Assembly (NCBI GenBank): GCA_947359465.1
Contig: CANAIC010000151.1
Coordinates: 1-64,000 of the forward strand
From: Metellina segmentata
Lineage: Eukaryota; Arthropoda; Arachnida; Araneae; Tetragnathidae
DNA length: 64,000 bases
Reading direction: 5' to 3'
Positions 23,601 to 35,149 of the stretch are shown piece after piece. Both the position numbers and the translations under genes were made by a program. How positions within the stretch are numbered: position 1 is the stretch's first letter; every line of letters starts with the position of its first letter. The notes below the pieces were generated by a model that made no database searches, was not told the DNA's origin, and saw nothing but the letters and a program-made list of their open reading frames with translations.

Positions 23601-24045
23601 GGCTGCCAAGGTCTCAGGAATGACGTCATGACCGTGAAACGTGCGCTATCTATTCTCCACTTATCACACATTCAATATAAATTTTAATTTTCTTGATTTT
23701 TTTAGTTACCTTTTTAAAAAAAAATTGATATTTCTTTGTTGAACAGCGCTCGTACATTTTTTCCGTTTCGTAAGCTTCGAACACTTGATCCACCAGAAAT
23801 ATGAGTTAAAACTACTTATGTAAAGAGCAACTACTCGGGCATATTGTGTGTTAATTCTTTGGTTTAGTCACCGGGTATGGGCATGGACATGCGAGAAACT
23901 TAAGATTTATAATTTATGTGACGTGTATTTCGTTATTTCAACTTGATCCCCATTCCTCTTGACATATTAATAGTTACAGCTCAAGATACACTGCCTAAGA
24001 ATAATAGACCGGACAGCAAGATGCGATGGTATAAGAGAAAGAATA

Positions 24046-24500
24046 CGTGCTTTAATAGGGGGGTGGTCCCCCACGTACTGCAATTACACTAGTAACCCTT
24101 CTGGGCATACTTTCAGCAAGGTTTTGATACACAGATGGGTATTTGTGTCCATTCCTGCTGCAAGAATATCGCCAGCTCAGTAGGCGTCGGTGCTTAATTT
24201 CCCAGGAACAACATGCAAAGGTCCCAGGCCATAACACGAAAAACACCCCCAAACAAGTAGTCGGATTTTATGCAAATCCGCTGGCGTAAGCGTCTCTCTA
24301 ACTCGTCGCACAAATGTTCTGTGGGGTTGAGGTTGGGACTCTGAGCAGGCAAGGGAAGACGTTTTACATCCATATCTTGATACCACTGCTTGACAGAGGC
24401 TGCAACAGGGCATGGAACGTTGTCGTCCTGGAAGTAACATTCGTACATTTCATAAAATTGCCAGAGCGTAGGAAGAACCTGATGGTCCATAATGTTCATG
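24046..24500 (-). pseudogene. Tc1-like transposase C-terminal fragment, rearranged
   Basis: Minus-strand frames show YECYFQDDNVPCP (catalytic Asp region), PLPAQSPNLNPTEHLCDELE (NPxE region) and the C terminus YQNLAESMPRRVTSVIAVRG. About 90 bp (AGGAACAACATGCAAAGGTC to TTTTATGCAAATCCGCTGGC) are repeated at 24509-24600, so part of the element has been duplicated out of order. Not functional. Confidence 0.75.
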
Positions 24501-24619
24501 GTTCAATTGACCAGGAACAACATGCAAAGGTCCCAAGCCATACCACGGAAAAAATTCCCAGATTTTCCCGAGTCAGATTTTATGCAAATCCGCTGGCGTT
24601 TGGTCCATTACTATAGAGT

Positions 24620-25065
24620 AGTGTATTTATCATATATATTTCAATGTACTGTGGTCTAATTGTATGCAGTTTGTTATTTTTAGATAGAGTTATATTATTA
24701 GATAAAATAACCTTTTAAGTTAAAAATCTTTAAAAACGAGATTTTTAATTTTAGGTTAGATTTTTAATGCACAATTCTATCCCTACCCAACCCATTATAT
24801 CTAATCTCAGGCCTGAAAGTAATTGTAAATTATTCTTTTAATTGAATAATTAAAAAAGATGAATAAACACGAATGAAATTTAAAGGACATAAAAAGTATT
24901 CTGAATAAAGTTATGCAATATATTTCAGTTGTATACATTATGAATCTCATCAACTAAACGAATTTCAAAACACCACTCATTCAAAAAGATTAATGAAATT
25001 AAATCTATGCCCACACTTTCCCCGTTTTGAGGCATTTATCAACCACCTCACTTAAATAATGGGTA
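24620..25065. other. AT-rich intron DNA, nothing supported
   Basis: No gene or repeat end recognised. Confidence 0.35.
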
Positions 25066-25069
25066 GGAA

Positions 25070-25385
25070 GTGAAATCAACGTCGCACCGGAACAACACAC
25101 ATTGGTGCCAATCCGAGATCAATCCCGAAAGGAAAAATTCGAGAACACCTCATAATTTTGAATCGCGGTCAGATTACGGGGTTAACACCTGACCTGGTAC
25201 CCCTATCTCCAAACTTCCGCACCACGTCAACATGAGAAGATTTGAGGTCTCCATAGATTCAACGCGCACCAGCCCTCACGTACACGTCGGTCTTTGATTA
25301 GATCGAGTTTAGAACTCTCAACCCTCAAGTTGCTAAACGGCTATTCTTCCAACCGGGTTACCACGACCGCACTTAAATTTTTCAG
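25070..25385 (-). mobile_element. tRNA-derived SINE, diverged
   Basis: Reverse-orientation family body: AACGTCGCACCGGAACAACA, GATCAATCCCGAAAGG, TTTTGAATCGCGGTCAGATT and TAGATTCAACGCGCACCAGC. Confidence 0.75.
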
Positions 25386-25519
25386 TGCCATATTTTAAAA
25401 TTACGTTACCGCTCGGATGATAAATTTGAAAGTGCAACGCATTTGTTTTCCTTTTTTTGGTTACTGTCACGAAACGAACGAGCAGGCATGTTTTAGAAAA
25501 ATAAGTTGCAGGTTCTTAC

Positions 25520-25732
25520 CATCTTGTCGAGACGTAGTCTGTGTACGGGGGTCTCGATCTGATCTCACGAGCTAATCCGAAGTCAGCGATTTTGATCAGA
25601 TCTGATCCCATACATAATACGTTCTCAGGTTTGAGATCACGATGAAAGTAGCCATGCTTGTGCATGAACGACAGGCCTTGAAGAATCTGGTATAAGATGT
25701 TTTTGATTTCTGCTTCTTGAATCGGCCGGTCT
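25520..25732 (-). CDS. MAK/ICK: MAK/ICK kinase, exon with catalytic and activation loops
   Basis: A minus-strand exon of 213 nt has acceptor CCTAACAG and donor GTAAGAACC; one leading base and two trailing bases belong to split codons. It encodes [20 protein letters not shown], the catalytic loop [13 protein letters not shown], the magnesium-binding [10 protein letters not shown], and the activation segment [11 protein letters not shown] with the TDY dual-phosphorylation motif specific to RCK kinases. All catalytic residues are intact, so this is a functional-looking gene. The ATP-binding N lobe (about the first 110 residues) must be encoded upstream, at higher coordinates, and is not seen before the palindrome at 30708. 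Confidence 0.96.
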
Positions 25733-25974
25733 CTGTTAGGGAAAAAACAGTATAATTTAAATCTATATTTGGATAGTAAGTAATAAATCTATTTGGACAT
25801 ATTAAGATAATGTGACGATGTTAGGATGATAGTGCGACGTTCCATAAGGCAATTTATGAAGGACTATGGGTCCTTGTAGTTCTGAATTAGTTAATAACAC
25901 ATGTGTAGGAAGGCAGATGCTTTTACGTCACCCTGGAGCAACACAAAGGGCTATTGCACATATGAGGTCTGGCA

Positions 25975-27260
25975 GGAAAGTACTGAGACTGCTTACCTGG
26001 AAGCATATATTTACAATATTTCTACAATTCTACATTATCTCCTATATAGGTGCCTTCGGAAGCCGCATATCGATGGAGACATTGCTCCCACTCTTAAAAA
26101 CAATGCTGGAATTGTGGAATTCAATCGAAACCTTGTTTTTTTTTCATGCGTTACATCCTGTTGAATGGTTGCAATGTCTCAAAAGTGATGACCCTTGAGG
26201 TGAGTTTTAGACCAGGTGCACACATCCAATTTTTCAACGTGCGGCGCCGCTAAGGCACCGAAGCCCAACTATGCACACATAACCGTGAAATGATGCAAGT
26301 ACTAATTTCGTGCCATTTGCGTTTAATATTCTATCGAAGAAAACGTGTTTATTTCGCTTACTTGGTGTAAAAAAAAATACTCATTTCGCGCCATTTGCGA
26401 TAAATATTCTATCGCAGAAAACGTAATTATTTCGCTGACTTGGTGTACAAAAAAATTATTTTGAAACAAAATAGACGTTACTGCATACAACCATTTATTA
26501 ATTCTTATTTATATTCCATTTATTTATGAAAACAAGGTGCTTCAGGCAGGAGAAGCGTGTGCGGCGAACTGCGGTACAAATTGCACGCAAGTTGGACGTG
26601 CGTCGCCGCAACGGTGCCGGAGGTATGTGTGTACTACTCCATTGGATCTAATGTATCTCAGACCGCACTTGCGTTTCCACAGGGGCGCCGCACGTTGAAA
26701 AACCGGATGTGTGCACCGGGCCTTAATCCTTAGAAACAAGAAGTTACATGAACTCAAATCGGGGCTGCGGAAGGGCAAGGGACGGTGCGGAACCACTGCA
26801 ATGCTCGTCTTCGTTAGGTACTCGGTGACAGAGATTACCATGTGACAAGGGGTATTTGTCATGGTGAAGCTTCTAACTATCTGCAAATTCAGGATGCACA
26901 CAAACAACCCTTTTCCTTAGCATTTCAAGAACTTCTTTGTAAAAATGTTGATTGACTGTTTGTCCTCGTGGTACCAACTCTTTATGGACAGTGCCTCGGC
27001 GGTCGAAAAAGCAAATCAAAATCGATTTGATTTTGGACTTGCTCATCCTTGCTTTCTTGGGACGGGGAGACTGACTCCTGTGCCACTCTTGACATTGCCC
27101 TTCGTTTCGGGGTCGTACTTAACTTTTTAACTTTTCAAAGGTCTGAGTTGCACTTTCTTCAAGTTTTACACAAAATTTGAATGCATAACGCTGTTCGATG
27201 TTGCGCCGTTCCATTTTCGTGACGAGTCACCAATGACAGCATTTACGGAATGGGCTACTG
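25975..27260 (-). pseudogene. Mariner (mos1-like) transposase pseudogene split by a MITE
   Basis: On the minus strand, in order: a block resembling LICFFDRRGTVHKELVPRG across frames near 27000, a TVNQ-like segment, FPSPDLSSCNFLFLRI near 26760, then (beyond the MITE at 26209-26724) a C-terminal stretch including QHCFQEWEQCLHRY. Stops and frameshifts are frequent. The plus-strand 110-codon frame at 25866-26198 is a shadow. Confidence 0.65.
26209..26724. mobile_element. PIF/Harbinger-like MITE, copy 2
   Basis: Ends GGTGCACACATCCAATTTTT with CAACGTGCGGCGCCGC, and CGCCGCACGTTGAAAAACCG with GATGTGTGCACCGGGCC, match copy 1 at 10388-10835. TTA flanks the left (about 26206-26208) and the right end (about 26725). 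It contains an internal duplication of the CGCCATTTGCGWTTAATATT block. No transposase is encoded. Confidence 0.78.
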
Positions 27261-27314
27261 TACAGCACTTTATGATCACATCGATTTCAAACTTGCACTG
27301 AAGGTCAAATACAT

Positions 27315-27600
27315 ACACACGTCTCTACACCAGCTTGTACGTACACGGCGGTCCTTTGCAGGATCGAGTTCCGAACTCGCAACCCACCTCTTCCAACCGG
27401 GCTACCGTAACTCTAATTTATTCTGAGTTCGTCGCATTTTCCAGCCAAAATGATCAATGCACAAGACACGCTGGAATGCGCCAATGTGATCATGATGTCA
27501 CGAAAACATCATCATCCGAGATTCGTTTAGGTTGGGGTTTATATCGCAGGGGACATATTTGACCAATCTGGGTAGGTAGGTTCTTTACGTGTCGCACTGG
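27315..27600. repeat. Composite repeat, uninterrupted paralogue of 6600-7300
   Basis: Reverse complement of the 6.6-7.3 kb composite repeat but without the hAT MITE. It preserves the empty target site (GGGCTACCGTAACTCTAATT). It runs into a minus-oriented SINE body at about 27585. Confidence 0.8.
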
Positions 27601-27758
27601 AGTAACACAACGGGCTATTGACGACGATCCGGAATCAAGAAAAGATCCGAGGACAACACCACGTAATTTTCAACAACGGTCAGATGACGAGGCAACACGT
27701 GAGCTGACACCCCACTTTCCAGACCAATCTGAGTTAAACTCAAGGTAAGGTAAGGTAA
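27585..27758 (-). mobile_element. SINE fragment ending in a pentamer tail
   Basis: Family body in reverse (GAGTAACACAACGGGCTATT, then TCAGATGACGAGG), followed by GGTAAGGTAAGGTAA, the reverse of a TTACC-repeat tail. The Helitron at 27759-28406 is inserted next to this tail. Confidence 0.7.
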
Positions 27759-28406
27759 TCTATATATATAATTAATTCTCTTACGTGGCACGCAAAAAAG
27801 ACGTTATTTGTTATCGCGTTTTGGCAACATTGTACGATTGTTTGTTTACCACGAAGTCGCCTCAATTAAATTTATAGCGTATTAGAGGAAATTTTATTGA
27901 AAAAAAATTTTTTGTGTCGAGCTGTTGCAGTTTAAAATTACAAATCAGAGAAAGCGGAGGATCATTTCAGGGCCATTTAAAAAACGGTCCTTTTCAGGAC
28001 CAACAGTTATAGTTCAACAAGACGCTTGCACTATAACTTTCGACAACAAACTGAATGAAAAAGTGTGGGTGACTCAAGAGTGTGCCTTATGGAAATGTAC
28101 ACACAAACATGCTGGGTATTCCATTTCCAAAGCAGCGCTGACATTTCGACTCAAAATTTGCTCAAAGTTTTCATTTGAATTCTGATTCCAGGGTACTATA
28201 TATATTTTTTCTGTAATACAGCAAATTTAGATTTGAAAACTATTTTTTGGTACATCATATTTTGTAAATAATCCTTTCTTCTAGGACACATGTCTTCATT
28301 GATGCGAGCTTTAGCTAGCATAGGTTCGCGTAGCGAACCAATGAGGATTGCAAAGCAATCCTCCGTGGGTTGGCGAGCTTTAGCGAGCAGGGGGCGGGCC
28401 CCCAAG
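27759..28406 (+). mobile_element. Non-autonomous Helitron
   Basis: It begins TCTATATATATAATTAATTC directly after an A (5' TC rule) and ends in a GC-rich palindrome (GGGGGCGGGCCCCC) followed by CAAG and a T, close to the CTRR-T rule with one change. Two further hairpins precede the end: GGTTCGCGTAGCGAACC and GAGGATTGCAAAGCAATCCTC (given as arms GAGGATTGC and GCAATCCTC). No target duplication, as expected. It contains an 86-codon frame at 27925-28185; no Rep-helicase is present. Confidence 0.85.
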
Positions 28407-29075
28407 TTTTAATTAACGTCGTACCAGAGCAACACAAAGGACTATTGACGACCGTCCGGTATCAATCCCCTAAGGCAGGGGTTCCCAAAGTGTGTGCCGC
28501 GGCATCCTGGGGTGCCACATAGAGAGATTAGGGGTGCCGTGAAGTTTCCATGAAGCAGTTGCTGTTATAAGGAGCAAATATCGTTTGAAATTAATGTCTT
28601 AAAGAAATGCGAGTTGCTGTATCACTAGAATATCGCGAGTAGCTGCATCTTAATTCCACGATTCTAACAATTGTGCAGTGAGCAGCAGGCTAACCCGTCG
28701 CACTAAACACACTAATATATCTCCAAGAGAATGTTGAAGGTAATTTTATTTGTTTTATTTAAATTTTCACCTTTACCTATGTTGTCCTAATAAACACAGT
28801 TAAAGTATTTGTGTGAATTTTAAATACAAAAAGTTGTATTAATTATGTCTATGTTCTTTCCACTTACTTCTCTAATTTCTTCTTCAAAGTTGTACAAATA
28901 TGAAACATATATAATAATATACCACAGATAGATATTACATGACGAGGGTGCCGTGAGAAAATTATAATTATCTTAAGTGTGCCACAAATTTGGTAAGTTT
29001 GGGAACCCCTAATTGAGAGAACCGAGGACACACGTCTCAGGTAACAACTAAAAGTTGGCGATACAGTCGCCTACT
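28407..29075 (-). mobile_element. SINE fragment split by a hAT-type MITE
   Basis: Left part 28407-28475 (AATTAACGTCGTACCAGAGC, GACCGTCCGGTATCAATCCC) and right part from about 29011 (GAGAGAACCGAGGACACACG) are consecutive pieces of the SINE in reverse orientation. Confidence 0.65.
28476..29010. mobile_element. hAT-type MITE (ends CAGGGGTTCCCAAA)
   Basis: It starts CAGGGGTTCCCAAAGTGTG and ends AAGTTTGGGAACCCCT; the sub-terminal GTGCCGCGGCA and GGTGCCGTGA blocks recur. The end sequence is typical of hAT elements. The 8-bp target duplication cannot be fixed exactly (CCCTAAGG against CCTAATTG). No coding capacity. Confidence 0.75.
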
Positions 29076-30707
29076 GCTGATGTGTATTCGGCTAGTCTCA
29101 TTACTTTCCTGACAGACCTAGTATACGTGTTATCTTTAGGTTTAAGAAAGAAATTGTAATGTGTTTGGAAGCGTTTGTGCACCACCTGGGTTGACGACGA
29201 TGATCACTACTGGATGGCATAATCGAATGGAAAAAAAAGCTGAGAAGAAAACCTAGCGTTCGTACTTAGAGAGTCTACAAACGTTGTATGTCTAGGGAGG
29301 TTTCGGAGAGACCTGGTGAAAACAATATCTTGTAAATTAAAATTGAAAAACGTACTTTGGTAGTACGGAAACGTTTACGTCTGGAGACCTCACGTGAGAC
29401 TTGACGTTAGTGAACTGACGTAATTCTGCAAAAAATTTCATCCTGATACGTTTTCATTAAGTAATAATTTGTACCGTGTCTAAATAAAATGTGTTTTTTT
29501 TTCCTCAGTATTTATTCGATAACTGAAGATCCATACCACGGTCCAAGGTGCTCCAGTGGTCCAAAGTCGTTGAACAATTCAGTAGATTGTTCATGGTTTA
29601 AATTAGTTGGTTATTCGTATACAGTGGGCCAACAAAATAGAAACACACAGAAGCATTGATCCATTATCATGACGATTATTACTGATTAGGAACATAATAA
29701 CCTTTGGTTACCTGGAACTTGTTCCATTATTCCTTCTTTCAGCCGAAAATTCAAAACAAGATTATTTCCTTCCGGAAACCCACCCTTTTCTAAATTTTTA
29801 CAGATGAAATAAGTGTTTTCAGACCAACATCGTAATTGTCAGGCAAAAATTCATGATCCATTTACCTTGGCAGATGAATTTCATACCTACAATCTACATG
29901 AGCGCTTACAGTTCCTTCAAAATGTAACAACACAGTCTGCGTTGCTTCTAGATATTTCGTTGTTCCACTGGTTCACAAATCCCGATTACTTCTAAATTCC
30001 ATGATTTTGATTAGGAAGAATAATCGTTTAATAACATTGAAGTTATATTGTATCGTCAGCTTATAAGTGATGCACACTAAGTCAAAAAATAATTCCCAGA
30101 AAACTAAAGGGGGTTCTATTTCTTAAGCTTTGCTAGGATAGTTTGTTTTCAAGAAATCTGACCATCGTGCAAATAAAAAATTTCACTTTGGACTTCACCA
30201 GTCTACTACTGGTGAGGTCTGCAAAGGTGATTGCCACATTCTGATTATGAGAAGCTAAAAATATCAAATCTCGATTTCATGAATTTCACTCATTTGAAGA
30301 AATTTACTTTATTACTTTTGCAATGACACTTTTAAGAACCTTTCTTAATAATATACTGCCTATCCTATCTATCATAGAGTGACAAAATATGTTACCAAAA
30401 TATTGATAATCATTAATTTCAGAAAATTCTGTTGATAAAAGAAATTAGTTCCAAAAAGGGTAATTCAGTATAAATTTTATTTATGCCTAAACCAATTCAA
30501 AAATCAGTATGAAGATCTTAAAAACATTAATACGCTACTGCGCAAAAACATTTATTAAAAACAAGCGTCATTTTTTAAATCATACTTTATTCGGCGACTT
30601 GTTTTTCGAAACGTGGCTTATACATGTTTTTTTAATATTGCTTATAAAACACTGCACCAAAATAATCTAATCATCCCGAAGCCAGTTTATTCGTTCTGAA
30701 TATAACT
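29076..30707. other. Non-coding host DNA up to the palindrome edge
   Basis: No gene, MITE end or SINE body recognised. No kinase N-lobe exon is visible on either strand. Confidence 0.4.
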
Positions 30708-30784
30708 TACAGTCGGTCGAAAAAATAGATGAGCACCGTAACCCCATGAAAAAAATTTCCTAAATTGAAAACGACCCATTTTGA

Positions 30785-31140
30785 ATTAAACGTGCATTTT
30801 ATATTTTTTTTTATTTCCAAGATTGGGTTTGTAAATGAATTAAACGTGCCTTTTATATTTTTTTTTATTTTCAAGATTGGATTTGTAAATGAATTAAACG
30901 TGCCTTTTATATTTTTTATTTCCAAGATTGGATTTGAAAATGAATTAAACGTGCCTTTTATATTTTTTATTTCCAAGATTGGATTTGAAAATGAATTAAA
31001 CGTGCCTTTTATATTTTTCAAGATTGGGTTTGAACATTTATTGGCAAAAGCGATGTGATTGCGCGTGCCTTTTATTATTTTCCAAGATTGAGTATTTATC
31101 GGCAAAAGCGATGTGAATTACGACTGCCTTTTATTATTTT
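30785..31140. repeat. Tandem array, 49-58-bp units (left arm; mirror 56954-57309)
   Basis: At least five units share AATGAATTAAACGTGCCTTT and TTTCCAAGATTGG. The array happens to be open in one frame on each strand (97 and 132 codons) because the units lack stops. These are not believable genes. Confidence 0.85.
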
Positions 31141-32067
31141 TAATTTCCAAGATTGGGTTTGAACATTTATCAACAAGATGGCAACACCCGAGTGTTGTTT
31201 TTTTTTCTTCTCTCGCCAATCAATTGAACGTGCACCCCAATTGTTTTATTTACTCCCCCCCAAGTTTTTTTTAAAAGTGAGACCCATACCAGAAGATTTG
31301 CCTTCCACAAAATAAAATTATTTATACCGCATCATGCAAAGTCATCACATAAAAAAATATATATTTATACCGTGTACCTCTTCCAGGAGTCTCGCATCAT
31401 TCAACAAAAAACTTGTGTGCCTCGCTCAATAAACAATATGTGTATACATTAAAATGCTTAGTGTGTCAATCAGAAAAAAAAATTTCACCTGAAACTTTTT
31501 TTTTTAATAGGGTTTGAAATGAAACACATATCATAAATAAAAAATATATATTTATTCATTTTGAAAACATGTGAATATAAATACAATCTTCATCCCTGCC
31601 CATTCGATTAGCAATGAGATCTATTTGATACACATGTTAAATCTGTTGTGGATTTCATGTTTCCTGAAAAGGGCATAATTATTTGATACACATGTTAAAT
31701 CTGTTGTGGATTTCATGTTTCCCACCAATCCAGGTGTCCTGAAAAGGGTATAATTATTTGATACACACGTTATTGATACACACGTTAAAATAAAATAATC
31801 ATAAATAAAAAAAACATTTATTCATTTTGAAAACATGTGAATATAAATACAATCTTCATCCCAGTCCATTCAATTAGCAATGTGATCCATGATTTTGATT
31901 TCTGAGAGAACGTTGCATTCTTAATTTCTTTACACAAATGTTTTCAGTTTATGATTTTGATTTCTGAGAGAACGTTGCATTCTTAATTCTTTACACAACC
32001 TTATACCCCTTTTCTTAGAGGTATTTCGTAGAGTAATTTCAGAATTTCAACCTAAGGGGTCAAAGGT

Positions 32068-32100
<33 letters not shown>

Positions 32101-32113
32101 TACAGATATAGAT

Positions 32114-32206
32114 ATGTCTTTGAACCAGTATTACCATTTGATCCAAGACACTAAAACTGCAGTGTCATGCATTCATTGCAGTGAAGAGATTGTCCCGAAA
32201 TTAATG
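32114..32206 (+). pseudogene. Truncated 5' copy of the 548-codon gene (left arm, copy A)
   Basis: Encodes MSLNQYYHLIQDTKTAVSCI then HCSEEIVPKLM, closely matching the first 31 residues of the intact protein at 57554-59200, then similarity stops abruptly. The (TA)n stretch and AACCTTTGACC block upstream of the intact gene are also copied, so the duplicated unit is upstream region plus 31 codons. The mirror copy is at 55888-55980 (minus). Confidence 0.8.
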
Positions 32207-34185
32207 ACGGGCATAATTATTTGATACACACGTGTTAAAAAAAAACAGTCATGTTATTGTGTGAACGCATGAAAATATATCCACAACGTGTGAAAAGGAT
32301 TGTTTCACCGACAAAAAGAAAACACAATATAGCAGCAATTCAGACTACACATAAAAACAAAACAATTTCCAACTCATCCTGAAAGCACACTCGTACAAGA
32401 GGGGCCAGAGCACACTCTGATTCGAGTGACCATCAGGATTTTTTTTTAGAGGAAAATTACCCGAATGATACTACATGTTTTACAGTAGTCATGTCTCGCT
32501 AGATCAACAACAAAAAATTTCTTGAAATGTGTCAAGTGGGGAAAAAGATACAGTCGCTCGATAAACATTCCTTGAAATGTGTCAGTTGTTATTTTTTTCA
32601 AAAGCTGGTGGGAAAAGAATCTCTGTGTATTGTACTCTGGGATATGAATCAGGATGATTGTTGATGGAAATTAATTTTAACAAATACATATTACACCCAC
32701 ACACTTGACAGGTCAGGGTGGAATTTGTAAATTGACACACTCTCAGCAAATATGAATTATTGTTTACTTTGGCACATGAAATGAATTTTTTTACAAATAC
32801 TTGACAGGATACGAAATTTGTAACATTGACACATGAATCACTCTGAGCAAAATATGAATTCAATCCAACTTTGGCACACCATGTTCGTCTCACACACACA
32901 CACAAAATAATCCCACTGCAGAATTATTGTGACATGACACATTCTAATATACTCGGGGATATGAATCAGGAGATGATGTGGAAATGAATTTTTTTACAAA
33001 TACTTGACAGGATACGAAATTTGTAAAATTGACACATGAATCACTCTGAGCAAAATATGAATTCAATCCAACTTTGGCACATCTCCCAAAATAAAATAAT
33101 AATCAATTGAAATGAGTACAGTCGTGTTTGTTCATCTATCTCTCAAGAGTACACACACACACACACACAAACAATCCCACTGCAGAATTATTGTGGCATG
33201 ACACAGATCCTTATTCAAAACAAAACAATCTCACTGCAGAATTATTGTGGCAGATATTTTTTAATTTCCAAGATTGGGTTTGAACATTTATTGGCAAAAG
33301 CGATGTGAATTACGCATGCCTTTTATTATTTTTAATTTCCAAGATTGGGTTTGAACATTTATCGACAAGATGGCAACACCCGAGTGATGTTTTTTATTTC
33401 TCTCTCGCCAATCAATTGAAGGTGCACCCCTCCCAATTGTTTTATTTACTCCCCCCCTGGTTTTTTTTTAAGTGAGACCCATACCAGAAGATAAAATTTT
33501 TTATATCGTGTCATGCAAAGTCATCACATAAAAAAAAAATGTTTATACCATGTACCTCTTCCAGGAGTTTTGCATCATTCAACAAAAAACACGTCTCGCT
33601 CAATAAACAATATGAGTATACATTAAAATGCTTAGTGTGTCAATCAGAAAACAAAAGCTTCACCTGAAGCATATTTTTTTAATAGGGTTTGAAATGAAAC
33701 ACATATCATCAATAAAAAAAAACCTTTTATTCATTTTAAAAACATGTATGATACAGGTAATACAATCTTCATCCTTGCCCCCCATTCGATTAGCAATGAG
33801 ATCCATTTGATTCATGTGCACGTTCAATCTGTTGTGGATTTCATGTTTCCCACCAATCCTGCAAAACTAAAAGGGCATAATTATTTGATACACATGTTAA
33901 ATCTGTTGTGGATTTCATGTTTCCTGAAAAGGGCATAATTATTTGATACACATGTTAAATCTGTTGTGGATTTCATGTTTCCCACCAATCCAGGTGTCCT
34001 GAAAAGGGTATAAATATTTGATACACACGTTAAAATAAAATAATCATAAATAAAAAAAACATTTATTCATTTTGAAAACATGTGAATATAAATACAATCT
34101 TCATCCCAGTCCATTCAATTAGCAATGAGATCCATGATTTTGATTTCTGAGAGAACGTTGCATTCTTAATTTTCTTTACATAGAT

Positions 34186-34278
34186 ATGTCTTTGAACCAG
34201 TATTACCATTTGATTCAAGACACTAAAACTGCAGTGTCATGCATTCATTGCAGTGAAGAGATTGTCCCGAAATTAATG
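34186..34278 (+). pseudogene. Truncated 5' copy of the 548-codon gene (left arm, copy B)
   Basis: Same 31-codon start as copy A with the same break point, followed by a GGCATAATTATTTGATACAC block in both. Mirror copy at 53818-53910 (minus). Confidence 0.8.
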
Positions 34279-34499
34279 ATCCGGCATAATTATTTGATAC
34301 ACACGTTACTGTACCTGTGTAACAAAACAATGGTAATGATTTCCAACTCATCCTGAAAGCACACTCGTACAAGAAGGGCCAGAGCACACTCTGATTCGAG
34401 TGACCATCAGGATTTTTTGAGAGGAAAAAATCACTCAAATGATGTGAAAACATTTTACACTGAACATACCTGTAGATCAACACACGAAATTTTCATTTG

Positions 34500-34502
<3 letters not shown>

Positions 34503-34557
<55 letters not shown>
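34503..34557. repeat. (AT)n microsatellite (mirror 53540-53595)
   Basis: A pure AT dinucleotide run of about 55 bp, present in both arms. Confidence 0.95.
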
Positions 34558-34560
<3 letters not shown>

Positions 34561-35149
34561 GATACATTCGATTTATAAAATCAACCAGATATATTTTACA
34601 TTGAAATGCAACAATTGTATAAAATCAGTTGACAGTATTCATGTCTCGCTCAATAAACATTCCTTGAAATGTGTCGGTTGTTTTTGTTTTTTTCAAAAGC
34701 TGGAGGAAAAGAATCTTTGGGATATGAATCAGGATGATGGAAATGAATTTTAACAAAATACATATTACACACTTGACAGGTCAGGGGGGAATTTGTAAAT
34801 TGACACACTCTCAGCAAATATGAATTATTGTTTACACATGAAAAAAAACACACACCTCCCAAAAAAATAAAAATCAATTGAAATATAAAATGTCAGTAGT
34901 CATGTTTGTCTCTCACACACAATAACAATCCCACTGCAGAATTATTGTGACATGATCCTTATTCTAATATGATACGAATCAGGATGATTGTTAACGTGGA
35001 AATGAATTTTTTTACAAATACATATCACATACAGGTCAGGAGGATACGAAATTTGTAAAATTAACACACGAATCACTCTGAGCAAATATGAATTCAATCC
35101 AACTTTGGCATACCTCCTCCCCCCCCAAAAAAAATCATCAATTGAAATA

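Noticed and set aside
25866..26198. 110-codon plus-strand frame
   Set aside because: Antisense shadow over a minus-strand mariner remnant and intron DNA.
30707..31105. 132- and 97-codon open frames over the edge tandem array (and mirror frames at 56989-57423)
   Set aside because: They run through a simple tandem repeat on both strands; openness follows from unit sequence, with no start context or domain.
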